The position numbers and the translations under genes are program-made. The notes under the pieces were generated by a model. The model searched no databases, was not told the DNA's origin, and was given only the letters and a program-made list of their open reading frames with translations. Source: Sphingobacteriaceae bacterium (GTDB taxonomy: Bacteria; Bacteroidota; Bacteroidia; Sphingobacteriales; Sphingobacteriaceae). From it: a stretch of DNA of 64,000 nt. The stretch's first letter is position 1, and every line of letters starts with the position of its first letter. Shown piece by piece: positions 1-7,508 of the stretch. Location: the NCBI GenBank assembly GCA_903642215.1, contig CAHJWG010000001.1, positions 372,001-436,000 on the forward strand, written 5' to 3'.

Positions 1-518
1 GGTTGTCCCTCAAAAGTATGTACCAGCAAAACATCCGGTTTTAATGCTTCTTCTATCGATAAATTGGTGGAGTAGGTATCGTAGCCGTAGCACATCAAAT
101 GCGTAGCCGTTTCTTTAGGCTGAACCAAAGTGGCCAGATCGAGCAAACTCACACCTTTCCAGTGCATATTTAATTTAGACCAGGTGGTAACACAATGGAA
201 ATCAGAAGTATCTTTGGTTTGCGGCAAATCCAGAAACTGTTTCCAGGTTAGCCTTACCGGGTTTTCAACTTCGCCGTCAATAGTTAAACGCCAGCGTTCT
301 AACGGGATATTTGGCTGATAACCCAAATCCAAAACCGGCCATTTAGAGGTTACGGTTTGCCCGATCGGGATAGCAGGCATGCCGTGCCGGTTTAATTTGC
401 CGCTGCCTTTTGGTGCATCATCTGCTACGGAAGGTGTTAGCTTCATTTTCTCTTCAAAACGGGCTTTCAGCTTCATCCGCGCTTCTATAATCCGGTTTAA
501 TTTTTCTGAATCTTCCAT
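1..518 (-). CDS. Sulfite-oxidase-like molybdopterin oxidoreductase (3' end outside window)
   Basis: The reading frame runs leftwards from an ATG at 518 and leaves the window without a stop, giving 172 visible residues. After a charged N-terminal helix comes a sulfite oxidase-type molybdopterin-binding fold: PLERWRLTIDGEV, then a segment around residue 110 with HCVTTWS, whose Cys is the expected molybdenum ligand, then a GVSLLDL stretch. There is no signal peptide, so this looks like the short cytoplasmic YedY/sulfite-oxidase-like family rather than the exported MsrP. The substrate cannot be told from sequence. The frame contains a one-mismatch copy of the window's dispersed 14-mer at 44-57, read as SIEEAL. 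The next gene upstream (614-1657) points the same way, 95 bp away. Confidence 0.8.
   Translation of the reverse strand, partial: MEDSEKLNRIIEARMKLKARFEEKMKLTPSVADDAPKGSGKLNRHGMPAIPIGQTVTSKWPVLDLGYQPNIPLERWRLTIDGEVENPVRLTWKQFLDLPQTKDTSDFHCVTTWSKLNMHWKGVSLLDLATLVQPKETATHLMCYGYDTYSTNLSIEEALKPDVLLVHTFEGQ
44..57. repeat. Dispersed 14-mer copy inside the molybdoenzyme gene
   Basis: ATGCTTCTTCTATC, one mismatch from the core. It is translated on the minus strand as IEEAL. Because [IVL]KEAL-type helices are common, this copy alone could be chance. Confidence 0.4.
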
Positions 519-552
519 AACGATAGCTACAAAATTTAGTCGGTTTAGTTGG

Positions 553-607
553 ATGCTTCTTTTATCAACCTAATTTTTAACTGAATTTATAGTGATAAAA
601 GAAGTAT
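553..607. repeat. Inverted pair of the dispersed 14-mer
   Basis: An exact reverse copy (553-566) faces a one-mismatch forward copy (594-607, GTAT instead of GCAT) across 27 bp. RNA from either strand could fold into a stem of about 14 bp. It sits just after the stop of the luciferase-like gene (614, minus strand) and before the molybdoenzyme start, so it may act as a terminator or a transcript 3' end. Confidence 0.75.
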
Positions 608-613
608 CTGTTT

Positions 614-1657
614 TTAGGCTGGTACTGCTTCGCCGATTTCTTTTCGTACAGCCGGCGCAACCTGCGTTCCGAATAACTCAATCGCTTTTAAAACTTTTTG
701 ATGCGGTATAAATCCGGTAACTAATTGTGCCAGGAAGCGTATGTTGCCGAACAATTCGTACTGGCCCATAATTTTATCAATCGCCTGCTGTACATTTCCA
801 ACAACCAAAGGCCCGTTATTACGCAAATGTTCAAACTGCGCTTTGTTCATCGGCGACCAGCCCCTTTCTTTTCCAACGCGGTTCATCAAAATTTCGTAGG
901 AAGGATAAAACTCGTTTGCAGCCTGTGCAGCATCTTCAGCCACATAAAACTGAGAACTAATGGCTAACTGTAGTTTACTAACATCATGACCGGCTTTTTG
1001 CGCTGCTTCCCGGTACAAATTTACAAACGGCACAAATTGTGCAGGCGCGCTGCCCAAAATGGCAATGGTTAACGGGAGGTTTAATTTACCTGCACGAACG
1101 GCAGAAGCAGGTGTGCCGCCAACGCCAAGCCAGATTGGGATGGAAGGTTGAACCGGGCGCGGATAAATACCCTGATTGTTTATCGGCGCGCGGTGTTTGC
1201 CTTTCCACGAAACCACTTCCTGCTTATTAATCTGTAGTAAAAGCTCTAATTTTTCGGTGAAAAGGGAATCGTAATCACTTAAATCATAACCGAATAACGG
1301 AAAAGACTCGATAAAAGAACCACGGCCGGCAATAATTTCTGCACGGCCGTTTGAAATTAAATCTACCGTAGCAAAATTTTGAAACGTTCTGACAGGATCA
1401 GCAGAACTTAAAACCGTTACAGAACTGGATAATCGGATATTTTTGGTGATTGCCGCAGCAGCCGCCATCATAATTTCCGGTGCAGAAATTACAAAATCTT
1501 CCCGGTGATGCTCGCCGAAGGCAAACACATCCAGGCCAACTTCATCGGCCAGCTTTACTTCTTCCAATAATTCCTGTACGCGCTGCTGGGCATGCACTGC
1601 TTTTCCGGCTACCCGGTCCGGCTGTACTTCTCCAAATGTACTGATCCCTAATTCCAT
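614..1657 (-). CDS. LLM-class flavin-dependent oxidoreductase
   Basis: A 347-residue protein of the bacterial luciferase-like monooxygenase superfamily (F420/FMN TIM barrel). Visible signs are the N-terminal MELGISTFGEV strand, the FGEHHREDF segment near residue 48, an ASTVLSSADPVR-like region at 75-90, the AEIIAGRGSFIESFPLFG flavin/phosphate region near 105-120, and IPIWLGVGGTPASAVRAG near 175-190. Length and motifs match the LLM group named after Atu2307 (2I7G). Such enzymes use reduced flavin from a separate reductase; the substrate is unknown. It is cytoplasmic, with an ATG start at 1657. It diverges from the small GlcG-like gene at 1896, with 238 bp between them. Confidence 0.85.
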   Translation of the reverse strand: MELGISTFGEVQPDRVAGKAVHAQQRVQELLEEVKLADEVGLDVFAFGEHHREDFVISAPEIMMAAAAAITKNIRLSSSVTVLSSADPVRTFQNFATVDLISNGRAEIIAGRGSFIESFPLFGYDLSDYDSLFTEKLELLLQINKQEVVSWKGKHRAPINNQGIYPRPVQPSIPIWLGVGGTPASAVRAGKLNLPLTIAILGSAPAQFVPFVNLYREAAQKAGHDVSKLQLAISSQFYVAEDAAQAANEFYPSYEILMNRVGKERGWSPMNKAQFEHLRNNGPLVVGNVQQAIDKIMGQYELFGNIRFLAQLVTGFIPHQKVLKAIELFGTQVAPAVRKEIGEAVPA

Positions 1658-1895
1658 TGTTTTTCCTTTAAATAATGTTTAAACAACTTTACCTTTAAAA
1701 TACAAATACTTCTTTTAAAGGTAAAAATTTATCCCGTCAAATTTACATGTTTAAACACATAAAAGAAAATTAATAATGATTTTTAGGTGATAAAAGAAGC
1801 ATGGCAACTAACTGCCGGTTCTAAAAACAATTCGGGGCTTTCGCTATTAAACAAGATCAAATACAGCACATCGTTTACCTAAAAACATAAAACAT
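1658..1895. other. Divergent intergenic region
   Basis: This gap between two divergent genes should hold both promoters. A CAAATTTA at 1738-1745 reads TAAATTTG on the minus strand, fitting the Bacteroidota -7 pattern TAnnTTTG, but no convincing -33 box is seen at the right distance. A short dyad with ACTTTACCTTTAAAA and TTTTAAAGGTAAA lies at about 1687-1726. An exact 14-mer repeat copy lies at 1789-1802. Confidence 0.35.
1789..1802 (+). repeat. Dispersed 14-mer, exact single copy
   Basis: Exact GATAAAAGAAGCAT preceded by TTTTTA and the spacer GGT. It is unpaired and lies in a divergent promoter region, so a terminator role is unlikely for this copy. That matters for judging what the repeat does. 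Confidence 0.85.
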
Positions 1896-2294
1896 ATGAG
1901 CATTACATTAGATCAGGCCGAAAAATTATCCGAAGCGGCAAAAGCAAAAGCAAAAGAAATTGGCGTACCGATGAATATTGCCATCGTAGATGAAGGCGCA
2001 AACTTGGTTTCCTTCCATCGGATGGACAACGCGTGGTTAGGTTCGGTTGATATTTCTATCAAGAAAGCCAAAACTGCCCGTTTTTTTGATATGAATTCCG
2101 GTGAAATCGGAAAACTATCTCAGCCTGGCGGGCCGTTATATAACATCGAACATTCAAACGGCGGGTTAATTTCTTTCCCCGGAGGCGTGATATTGAAAGA
2201 CAGCAACGGGAAAATTGTTGGTGCCATCGGCGTTTCCGGTGGTTCTGTAGATCAGGATCACGAAGTTGCATCTGCCGGTGCAGCAGCGTTGTAA
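1896..2294 (+). CDS. GlcG/HbpS-family (DUF336) heme-binding-like protein
   Basis: A compact 132-residue protein of the GlcG/HbpS family (DUF336). Typical features are the N-terminal helix [20 protein letters not shown], the strand [21 protein letters not shown], a KKAKTARFF segment, [23 protein letters not shown], and the closing [24 protein letters not shown]. Relatives bind heme or small organic acids, and some sit in glycolate or diol operons; the ligand here is unknown. There is no signal peptide, so it is cytoplasmic. It is a single-gene unit closed by a strong hairpin at 2316-2358. Confidence 0.85.
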   Translation: MSITLDQAEKLSEAAKAKAKEIGVPMNIAIVDEGANLVSFHRMDNAWLGSVDISIKKAKTARFFDMNSGEIGKLSQPGGPLYNIEHSNGGLISFPGGVILKDSNGKIVGAIGVSGGSVDQDHEVASAGAAAL

Positions 2295-2315
2295 TAAAAC
2301 ACTTTTTTGAAAATT

Positions 2316-2358
2316 TATACGATAAAAGCAGCACGGTTAATGCTGCTTTTATCGTATA
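2316..2358. terminator. Perfect 18-bp hairpin built from two repeat copies
   Basis: The arms at 2316-2333 and 2341-2358 are perfectly complementary around a 7-nt loop. Each arm contains a GCAG variant of the dispersed 14-mer (GATAAAAGCAGCA / TGCTGCTTTTATC). It starts 22 bp after the stop codon of the DUF336 gene. The strength and position make it a likely intrinsic terminator, and the symmetry allows it to work in both directions. Confidence 0.75.
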
Positions 2359-2493
2359 AAAATAGTTGTAATTAAGGTTTTAAGGCGATTTTATCAATGC
2401 TTTTTTTAAAAGTAAAAATGCAGTAATCAAAAAGGTGGCAGAAATGCTACCTTACTTAACTTGCAAACATTATAACTTGCCCTAATGTCGCTT

Positions 2494-2526
2494 TTTGTAA
2501 AATGATATACGTTTTTGTTACTTTTG
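2494..2526 (+). promoter_or_regulatory. Candidate Bacteroidota promoter of the PIN module
   Basis: TACTTTTG at 2519-2526 fits TAnnTTTG exactly, and TTTG at 2494-2497 lies 21 nt upstream as a -33 box. Transcription would begin near 2531, practically on the first usable start codon (GTG 2530), suggesting a leaderless or nearly leaderless mRNA. Confidence 0.45.
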
Positions 2527-2529
2527 AGT

Positions 2530-3312
2530 GTGGATAAAATTGGCTTTGTAGAAATCAGGATAACAGGTTCAAAAGGGAATATTGAGCTTATCCCCGAAAA
2601 TTATGATATTCGGGAGATAATTTCTATTCTTGAGACTGCAGAGAATCTTTTATTTCCGGTTGACAAAAAAGACAGGCCAATCATCAGCTATAATATTGAA
2701 CACGGCTCTGTAAAACATATTTTCAAAACTTCTATACAGTTTATTATTGGTTTTAACGCTATTATCGGGCAGGTTAATCAACAGCAAAACATTGATTTCT
2801 TGGACTTGCCAACCGCTAAAGCTTTAGAAAACTTTCAAGAAACGGCTGCAAAAAAGGATTATGTTTTCTCTATAAAAACATCCATTCCATATACCAATGA
2901 ACTTAAAATTGACCGTACAACAAGGCTTTTCAGAAGTGAAGCAGTTTGGGCAGAAGCTGAATTTTATTTTTACGGGAAAGTAACTAATGCCGGTGGAAAG
3001 GACAAGGCGAATATTCATATTTCTACAGAAGAATATGGAACAATAAGGATTGGAACTCCCATTGCTTTTTTAGAAGAATATGAGGACAACCTTCTTTATA
3101 AAACCTTTGGTATAAGAGCAATTGGCAAACAGCATTCAGAGACAGGGGAACTTGACGGAAATTCTTTAAAATTTATTGAGTTAATTGATTATCAGCCCAA
3201 GTACGATGAACATTATTTAAGTAACCTACGCAGTAAAGCAAAAAAAACATGGTTAAGCAATATTAATCCTGATAATTGGCTTAAAGAAATTAGAGGAGGT
3301 TATGAAGCATAA
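2530..3312 (+). CDS. Uncharacterised protein paired with a PIN-domain protein
   Basis: About 260 residues, not recognised. No ATG is available; possible starts are TTG 2515, TTG 2524 or GTG 2530. GTG 2530 is chosen because a promoter-like TAnnTTTG covers the earlier ones. The N-terminal half reads as an alpha/beta domain (VEIRITGSKGNIELIPENYD, a short helix, then PIISYNIEHGSVKHIF). The C-terminal half is strand-rich (residues ~135-225, with AEAEFYFYGKVTNAGG and TIRIGTPIAFLEEY). It overlaps the downstream PIN gene by 11 bp, so the two are translationally coupled. By position it could be the antitoxin or partner of the PIN protein, although it is much larger than usual antitoxins. The stretch is visibly more AT-rich than its neighbours and lacks the dispersed repeat, suggesting acquisition. 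Confidence 0.7.
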   Translation: MDKIGFVEIRITGSKGNIELIPENYDIREIISILETAENLLFPVDKKDRPIISYNIEHGSVKHIFKTSIQFIIGFNAIIGQVNQQQNIDFLDLPTAKALENFQETAAKKDYVFSIKTSIPYTNELKIDRTTRLFRSEAVWAEAEFYFYGKVTNAGGKDKANIHISTEEYGTIRIGTPIAFLEEYEDNLLYKTFGIRAIGKQHSETGELDGNSLKFIELIDYQPKYDEHYLSNLRSKAKKTWLSNINPDNWLKEIRGGYEA

Positions 3313-3778
3313 AGCCGTTTTATTAGATACCAGTTTCTTTCTTCGTTTCTTGAATGATGCAGACCCATTATTTACAAATGCTGATAATTATTTTCGCTAT
3401 TTTCTTCAACAAAACGTTGTGATGATAATTTCTACAATATCTATTGCAGAATATTGTGTTGGTGATGTACATGAATTGCCTTTAAAAAATCTACAAATAC
3501 TTCCTTTCAATCTTGATCATAGTAAAAGAACCGGTGAGTTTGCTAAAATCGTTTTCCAAAACAAGAACAAGTTGAAATTAAACCAAAGGAATATTATACC
3601 GAATGACACAAAGCTATTTGCACAAGCTGATACAGAAATAAGTATTGAATATTATCTTTCATCAGATACGGAAAGCTACAAGATTTATTTATTGCTGAAA
3701 CAAGAAACAAATCCGAAATTTCAATTCATTGACCTTAATACACCTTATTCGGAAACATTTGGCGTATTACCATTTTGA
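3302..3778 (+). CDS. PIN-domain protein, putative toxin ribonuclease
   Basis: A 158-residue protein with the acidic pattern of PIN-domain Mg2+-dependent RNases: D9 in LLDTSFFLRFL, E50 in STISIAEYC, D102 in NDTKLFAQAD, and acidic residues near 110-122. In VapC-type toxins these residues bind the metal and cleave RNA such as tRNA. The start overlaps the upstream gene by 11 bp, as in toxin-antitoxin pairs. An AGGAGG lies 2 nt before the ATG, but it is encoded by the upstream Arg-Gly-Gly codons and may be coincidental. The gene is AT-rich. A house-cleaning RNase role is also possible; cleavage activity is inferred from family only. Confidence 0.75.
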   Translation: MKHKAVLLDTSFFLRFLNDADPLFTNADNYFRYFLQQNVVMIISTISIAEYCVGDVHELPLKNLQILPFNLDHSKRTGEFAKIVFQNKNKLKLNQRNIIPNDTKLFAQADTEISIEYYLSSDTESYKIYLLLKQETNPKFQFIDLNTPYSETFGVLPF

Positions 3779-4086
3779 CATAGCCTTACTAATAACTGCA
3801 CTTCTACAGATATTAATTGATATAAGTAAGCTGACGGATAAACAGTAAGTATGGCATCATTTATCATGTTTTTTAGTGCCTGTTAGCTTCAATCCTCAAA
3901 GATAACTTACCTGTATAACTGCAATTATGTTTATTTATATATCTCTTATTAGGCAACCGCTTAGAATAGATTTTAAAAAAGGAAAAGCTGATGCTGCTTT
4001 AAATGCAAACAAAAACTTTGGCTTTCGTATTTTAAATAAGTCGAACCGCTGTTATTAAATTGTTGTTCAACTTAAAAATTTAAAAT
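3779..4086. other. Intergenic region without recognised feature
   Basis: 308 bp of AT-rich DNA between the PIN gene and the aldolase. It contains no good copy of the dispersed 14-mer (only a remote resemblance near 3991) and no clear hairpin. A 43-codon frame (3927-4058) has no homology I recognise and is not called. Confidence 0.5.
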
Positions 4087-5157
4087 ATGACTTACCAAAA
4101 TTTTGTGGAGCTGATTGGCGAAGAGGAAAATCTTTTTGCATATCAATGCAAAACGATCTCCAAAGAAATCCTGCATCTTCCCGGCGCTGATTTTATAGAC
4201 CGGATTTTTACCGGTTCTAACCGAAATATTCAAACCCTGCGCAGCCTGAACTCTATTTATAAAAATGGCCGGCTTGCCGGAACGGGTTATCTTTCTATTT
4301 TGCCGGTTGATCAGGGTGTTGAACACAGTGCGGGCGCATCTTTTAGTCCGAATCCGATTTATTTTGATCCCGAAAACATCATCAAATTAGCTATAGAAGG
4401 CGGTTGTAACGCCGTGGCCAGCACTTTTGGCGGCATGGCAATTGTAGCCAGGAAGTATGCGCACAAAATTCCGTTTATCGTAAAAATTAATCATAACGAA
4501 CTGCTTTCTTATCCGAATAAGTTCGACCAGATTAAATTCGGAACGGTAAAAGATGCCTGGAATTTGGGTGCTGCGGCTGTTGGTGCCACCATTTATTTCG
4601 GTTCGCCGGAATCCGACAGGCAAATAATAGAAATTGCACAGGCTTTTGAGGAAGCGCACAGCTTGGGCATGGCAACAGTTTTATGGTGCTATCTGCGCAA
4701 TGATGCGTTTAAAAAACCGGATACGGATTACCACGTTGCTGCGGATTTAACCGGACAGGCAAATTATTTGGGCGCAACTATTCAGGCGGATATCATCAAA
4801 CAAAAATTACCGGAAAATAACGGCGGTTACAAAGCACTGAACGTAAACGGTGTGAGTTACGGCAAATTCGACGAGCGTATTTACACGGAATTAGCAACTG
4901 ACCATCCGATTGATTTATGCCGTTACCAGGTGATTAATTGTTTTATGGGAAGAGCCGGATTGATTAATTCCGGCGGTGCATTTGGCGGAAAAACGGACTT
5001 TAAAGAAGCTATCCGAACGGCAATTATCAATAAACGCGCCGGCGGAACAGGTATGATTTCTGGTAGGAAATCTTTTGAAAGGCCATTTAAAGAAGGCGTT
5101 GAACTGTTAAATGCCATCCAGGATGTTTACTTAGAAAAGCAGATCGATATTGCCTGA
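4087..5157 (+). CDS. fbaB: Class I fructose-bisphosphate aldolase (FbaB/DhnA type)
   Basis: A 356-residue cytoplasmic enzyme of glycolysis and gluconeogenesis that reversibly splits fructose-1,6-bisphosphate into two triose phosphates via a Schiff base. Family marks are [18 protein letters not shown] near residues 75-92, a conserved [21 protein letters not shown] segment, [12 protein letters not shown] with a candidate lysine near 140, a [13 protein letters not shown] strand near 165-175, and the phosphate-binding [16 protein letters not shown] region near 280-295. Length is normal for the DhnA family of non-animal class I aldolases. It is followed by an inverted repeat pair (5170-5264) and then an unrelated exported esterase, so it is probably monocistronic. 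Confidence 0.9.
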   Translation: MTYQNFVELIGEEENLFAYQCKTISKEILHLPGADFIDRIFTGSNRNIQTLRSLNSIYKNGRLAGTGYLSILPVDQGVEHSAGASFSPNPIYFDPENIIKLAIEGGCNAVASTFGGMAIVARKYAHKIPFIVKINHNELLSYPNKFDQIKFGTVKDAWNLGAAAVGATIYFGSPESDRQIIEIAQAFEEAHSLGMATVLWCYLRNDAFKKPDTDYHVAADLTGQANYLGATIQADIIKQKLPENNGGYKALNVNGVSYGKFDERIYTELATDHPIDLCRYQVINCFMGRAGLINSGGAFGGKTDFKEAIRTAIINKRAGGTGMISGRKSFERPFKEGVELLNAIQDVYLEKQIDIA

Positions 5158-5169
5158 CGGATTTGGCGC

Positions 5170-5264
5170 ATGCTTCTTTTATCAGCTAAAAATTGGGTAA
5201 TAACCGGTTTATTTAAACTGATACCATTTTGGAAAACAGGTTTTTTAGGCGGTAAAAGAAGCAT
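5170..5264. repeat. Inverted pair of the dispersed 14-mer
   Basis: An exact reverse copy (5170-5183, followed by AGC and TAAAAA) and a one-mismatch forward copy (5251-5264, preceded by TTTTTA and GGC) face each other across 67 bp. It lies between the aldolase stop and the esterase start. The first arm is only 12 bp after the stop codon. Confidence 0.8.
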
Positions 5265-5328
5265 TACAAATTTTAATTGATTAAAAATATATTCAGATAT
5301 TTTATCTTTAGTTTTTTAATCAGATTTT

Positions 5329-7308
5329 ATGCGCTTTATCTGCACTTTACTGTTTATTATCAGTGTACAGCTTTCATTTTCTCAGCAAAGCAATCCGCAA
5401 ACGGTAAGAAGGGTTCCGGCTTTAGGTATCCGGCTAACCAGCCAGGACGAACAGGAAATTAAAAACGGTTTACAAGAATTTTCCACACTGATTAATAGGT
5501 TGAAATCCAGCCAAAACAAGCAAACCGCAAATTTACTGCCTGATGTTTTGATTTATTACAAAGCAGTAGATTATGCTTTAAAATACCAGGAATTTTTTAC
5601 TCTGAAAGATGTATCCGCAGCAAAATTATTACTAAAGGAAGGCATGCAGCGTGCAGCAGATTTGCTTTTGGGGAAATCGCCGTGGACAACCCAAAAAGGA
5701 GAAGTTGTAAGAGGCTATATTTCTAAAATTGACGGTTCCGTGCAGCCTTACGGCTTGAGTATCCCGGAAGATTATGGCATAAACGAAGCAAAATCCAATT
5801 TATCTTTCTGGTTTCACGGGCGGGGAGAAAATCTATCAGAACTTAATTTTATAGCCAACGGAAAAGGCTTTTTTCCGGTGATGCCCGCCATGCAAAATAC
5901 GATTATGCTGTATCCGTACGGCCGGTATTGCAACGGTTTTAAATTTGCCGGAGAAACGGATGTGCTGGAAGCTTTAGAAGCCGTAAAAAAGAATTACAAT
6001 ATCAACGAAAACGGTATTTTTAACAGGGGTTTTTCCATGGGCGGCGCAGCAGTTTGGCAGCTTTCGGTACATTATCCGGATTGGTGGCTGGCAGCAAACC
6101 CTGGTGCCGGCTTTGCAGAAACAACAGAATTTTTAATGCTGGATAAAGAAACACTCCATCCAAACTGGTACGAAAAAAAGCTGCTGCATTTATATGATTG
6201 CACCGATTATGCAAGTAATCTTTCCAACCTCCCGATTGTTGCTTATAACGGAGATAAAGATTTGCAGAAACAAGCTGCCGACATAATGGAAAAAGCGATG
6301 CAAACGGAAGGCTTATCGCTTCGGCGGGTAATCGGGCCGAATATTGGCCACGCTTATCAGCCAACTTCAGCCAAAATTGTAGATAGTTTATTACAAATTG
6401 AAGCTGAAAAAGGGAAAAGGCCGGCACCAAAAGAACTTCATTTTACAACTTACACGCTTAAATACAACAAAATGTACTGGCTGCAAGTGGATGGCTTGCA
6501 GGAACATTGGGAAAAAGCAAGAGCGGACGGCGCAATTACAAATCAAACTGTTACTTTAAAAACAACCAATATTGCGGCTTTACGTTTAGATGCGGCTGTT
6601 TTATCAACGTTGATAACTCCGGATAAACCGCTTACAATTGTTATTGATGGTTCCGGTTTTAATTTAAAACCGTTAAATAAATCATCCGTTTTAAGTTTTC
6701 ATCAGGAAAATAATCATTGGGTTTTAGGTGAAGCAAAACCGGCTTTAGCCAAAAAATACGATTTGCAAGGCCCGGTTGACGATGCTTTTATGTCGGCTTT
6801 TATAGTGGTTAAACCAACCGGAAAAAGCAAAAACCCATTGTTTGATCAATGGGCAAAAGCAGAACTGGAACGTTTTATTACGCAGTGGCGGAGGCAGTTT
6901 CGCGGCGATGCTATTGTTAAAAATGATACAGAAATTACTGCGGCAGATCTGTCTTCTAATCTCATTATTTTTGGCGATACGGAAAGTAACCGGGTACTTT
7001 CTCACATAAAAAATAAGTTGCCTATAAAATGGGATGCCAATACAATTTCTGCCGGAGATACTGCTTATTCGGCTAAAGATCATGCGTTAATTATGATTTA
7101 TCCCAATCCTTTAAACCCTAAAAAGTACGTGGTTTTAAATAGCGGTTTTACCTTCCGGGACGAATCTTTTTTAAATAATGCCAAGCAAATCCCGATGCTG
7201 CCGGATTGGGCAATTATAGATTTAAATACGCCGCCCGGCCCGGTTTATCCGGGGAAAATAACAAATGCAGGTTTTTTCGGCGAAGCGTGGCAGTTAAAAA
7301 GAAAGTAA
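5329..7308 (+). CDS. Exported alpha/beta-hydrolase (prolyl-oligopeptidase/PHB-depolymerase-like esterase)
   Basis: 659 residues with a type I signal peptide (hydrophobic FICTLLFIISVQLSFS, cleavage near residue 18). The hydrolase core carries the nucleophile elbow GFSMGG with Ser at about residue 236, a likely acidic residue in AYNGDKDLQ, and a catalytic His in IGPNIGHAYQP. An N-terminal helical region (about residues 30-110) precedes it, and roughly 280 beta-rich C-terminal residues follow. Enzymes of this build in polysaccharide loci remove acetyl or other ester groups from glycans, or act as peptidases; the substrate is not determinable. It stands tail-to-tail with the HTCS gene and probably belongs to the same locus. 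Confidence 0.75.
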   Translation: MRFICTLLFIISVQLSFSQQSNPQTVRRVPALGIRLTSQDEQEIKNGLQEFSTLINRLKSSQNKQTANLLPDVLIYYKAVDYALKYQEFFTLKDVSAAKLLLKEGMQRAADLLLGKSPWTTQKGEVVRGYISKIDGSVQPYGLSIPEDYGINEAKSNLSFWFHGRGENLSELNFIANGKGFFPVMPAMQNTIMLYPYGRYCNGFKFAGETDVLEALEAVKKNYNINENGIFNRGFSMGGAAVWQLSVHYPDWWLAANPGAGFAETTEFLMLDKETLHPNWYEKKLLHLYDCTDYASNLSNLPIVAYNGDKDLQKQAADIMEKAMQTEGLSLRRVIGPNIGHAYQPTSAKIVDSLLQIEAEKGKRPAPKELHFTTYTLKYNKMYWLQVDGLQEHWEKARADGAITNQTVTLKTTNIAALRLDAAVLSTLITPDKPLTIVIDGSGFNLKPLNKSSVLSFHQENNHWVLGEAKPALAKKYDLQGPVDDAFMSAFIVVKPTGKSKNPLFDQWAKAELERFITQWRRQFRGDAIVKNDTEITAADLSSNLIIFGDTESNRVLSHIKNKLPIKWDANTISAGDTAYSAKDHALIMIYPNPLNPKKYVVLNSGFTFRDESFLNNAKQIPMLPDWAIIDLNTPPGPVYPGKITNAGFFGEAWQLKRK

Positions 7309-7372
7309 AACAGCAGGAAGTTTGAGCGGCGATTTCTAAAAAATCAATCCGTTTTTACACTGATTTTTACCT

Positions 7373-7386
7373 GATAAAAGAAGCAT
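7373..7386 (+). repeat. Dispersed 14-mer, exact single copy
   Basis: Exact GATAAAAGAAGCAT preceded by TTTTTA plus CCT. It lies between two convergent genes but is not the terminator there, since a separate hairpin without the motif follows at 7451-7503. Confidence 0.85.
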
Positions 7387-7450
7387 TGCCGTTTAGAAAT
7401 ATTTCCTGAAAAGTCTCATTCCAATAAAATACATACTGTTTTTACCGGCA

Positions 7451-7503
7451 TAAATTAAGAAAACGCTAAACTTAAAAACAGGCTTTAGCGTTCTCTTAAT
7501 TTA
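7451..7503. terminator. Bidirectional hairpin terminator between convergent genes
   Basis: The 20-bp arms at 7451-7470 and 7484-7503 match with one mismatch around a 13-nt loop. It lies 5 bp past the HTCS stop codon and well after the esterase stop, so it can end transcription from both sides. The arms are unrelated to the dispersed 14-mer. Confidence 0.75.
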
Positions 7504-7508
7504 TAGCA

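Noticed and set aside
553..566. The repeat could be the Bacteroidota promoter (TTTG / TAnnTTTG) or a ribosome binding site
   Set aside because: The core contains neither element, occurs after stop codons and inside genes, and has no fixed distance or orientation to start codons.
2502..2537. A tiny ATG frame just before the PIN module
   Set aside because: It ends after 11 codons and overlaps the promoter-like TACTTTTG; more likely non-coding.
3294..3299. AGGAGG before the PIN gene as a real Shine-Dalgarno site
   Set aside because: It is only 2 nt from the ATG, is explained by Arg-Gly-Gly codons of the overlapping gene, and this phylum rarely uses such sites.
3927..4058. A 43-codon frame before the aldolase
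   Set aside because: No recognisable homology, no promoter match, and AT-rich sequence in which such frames arise by chance.
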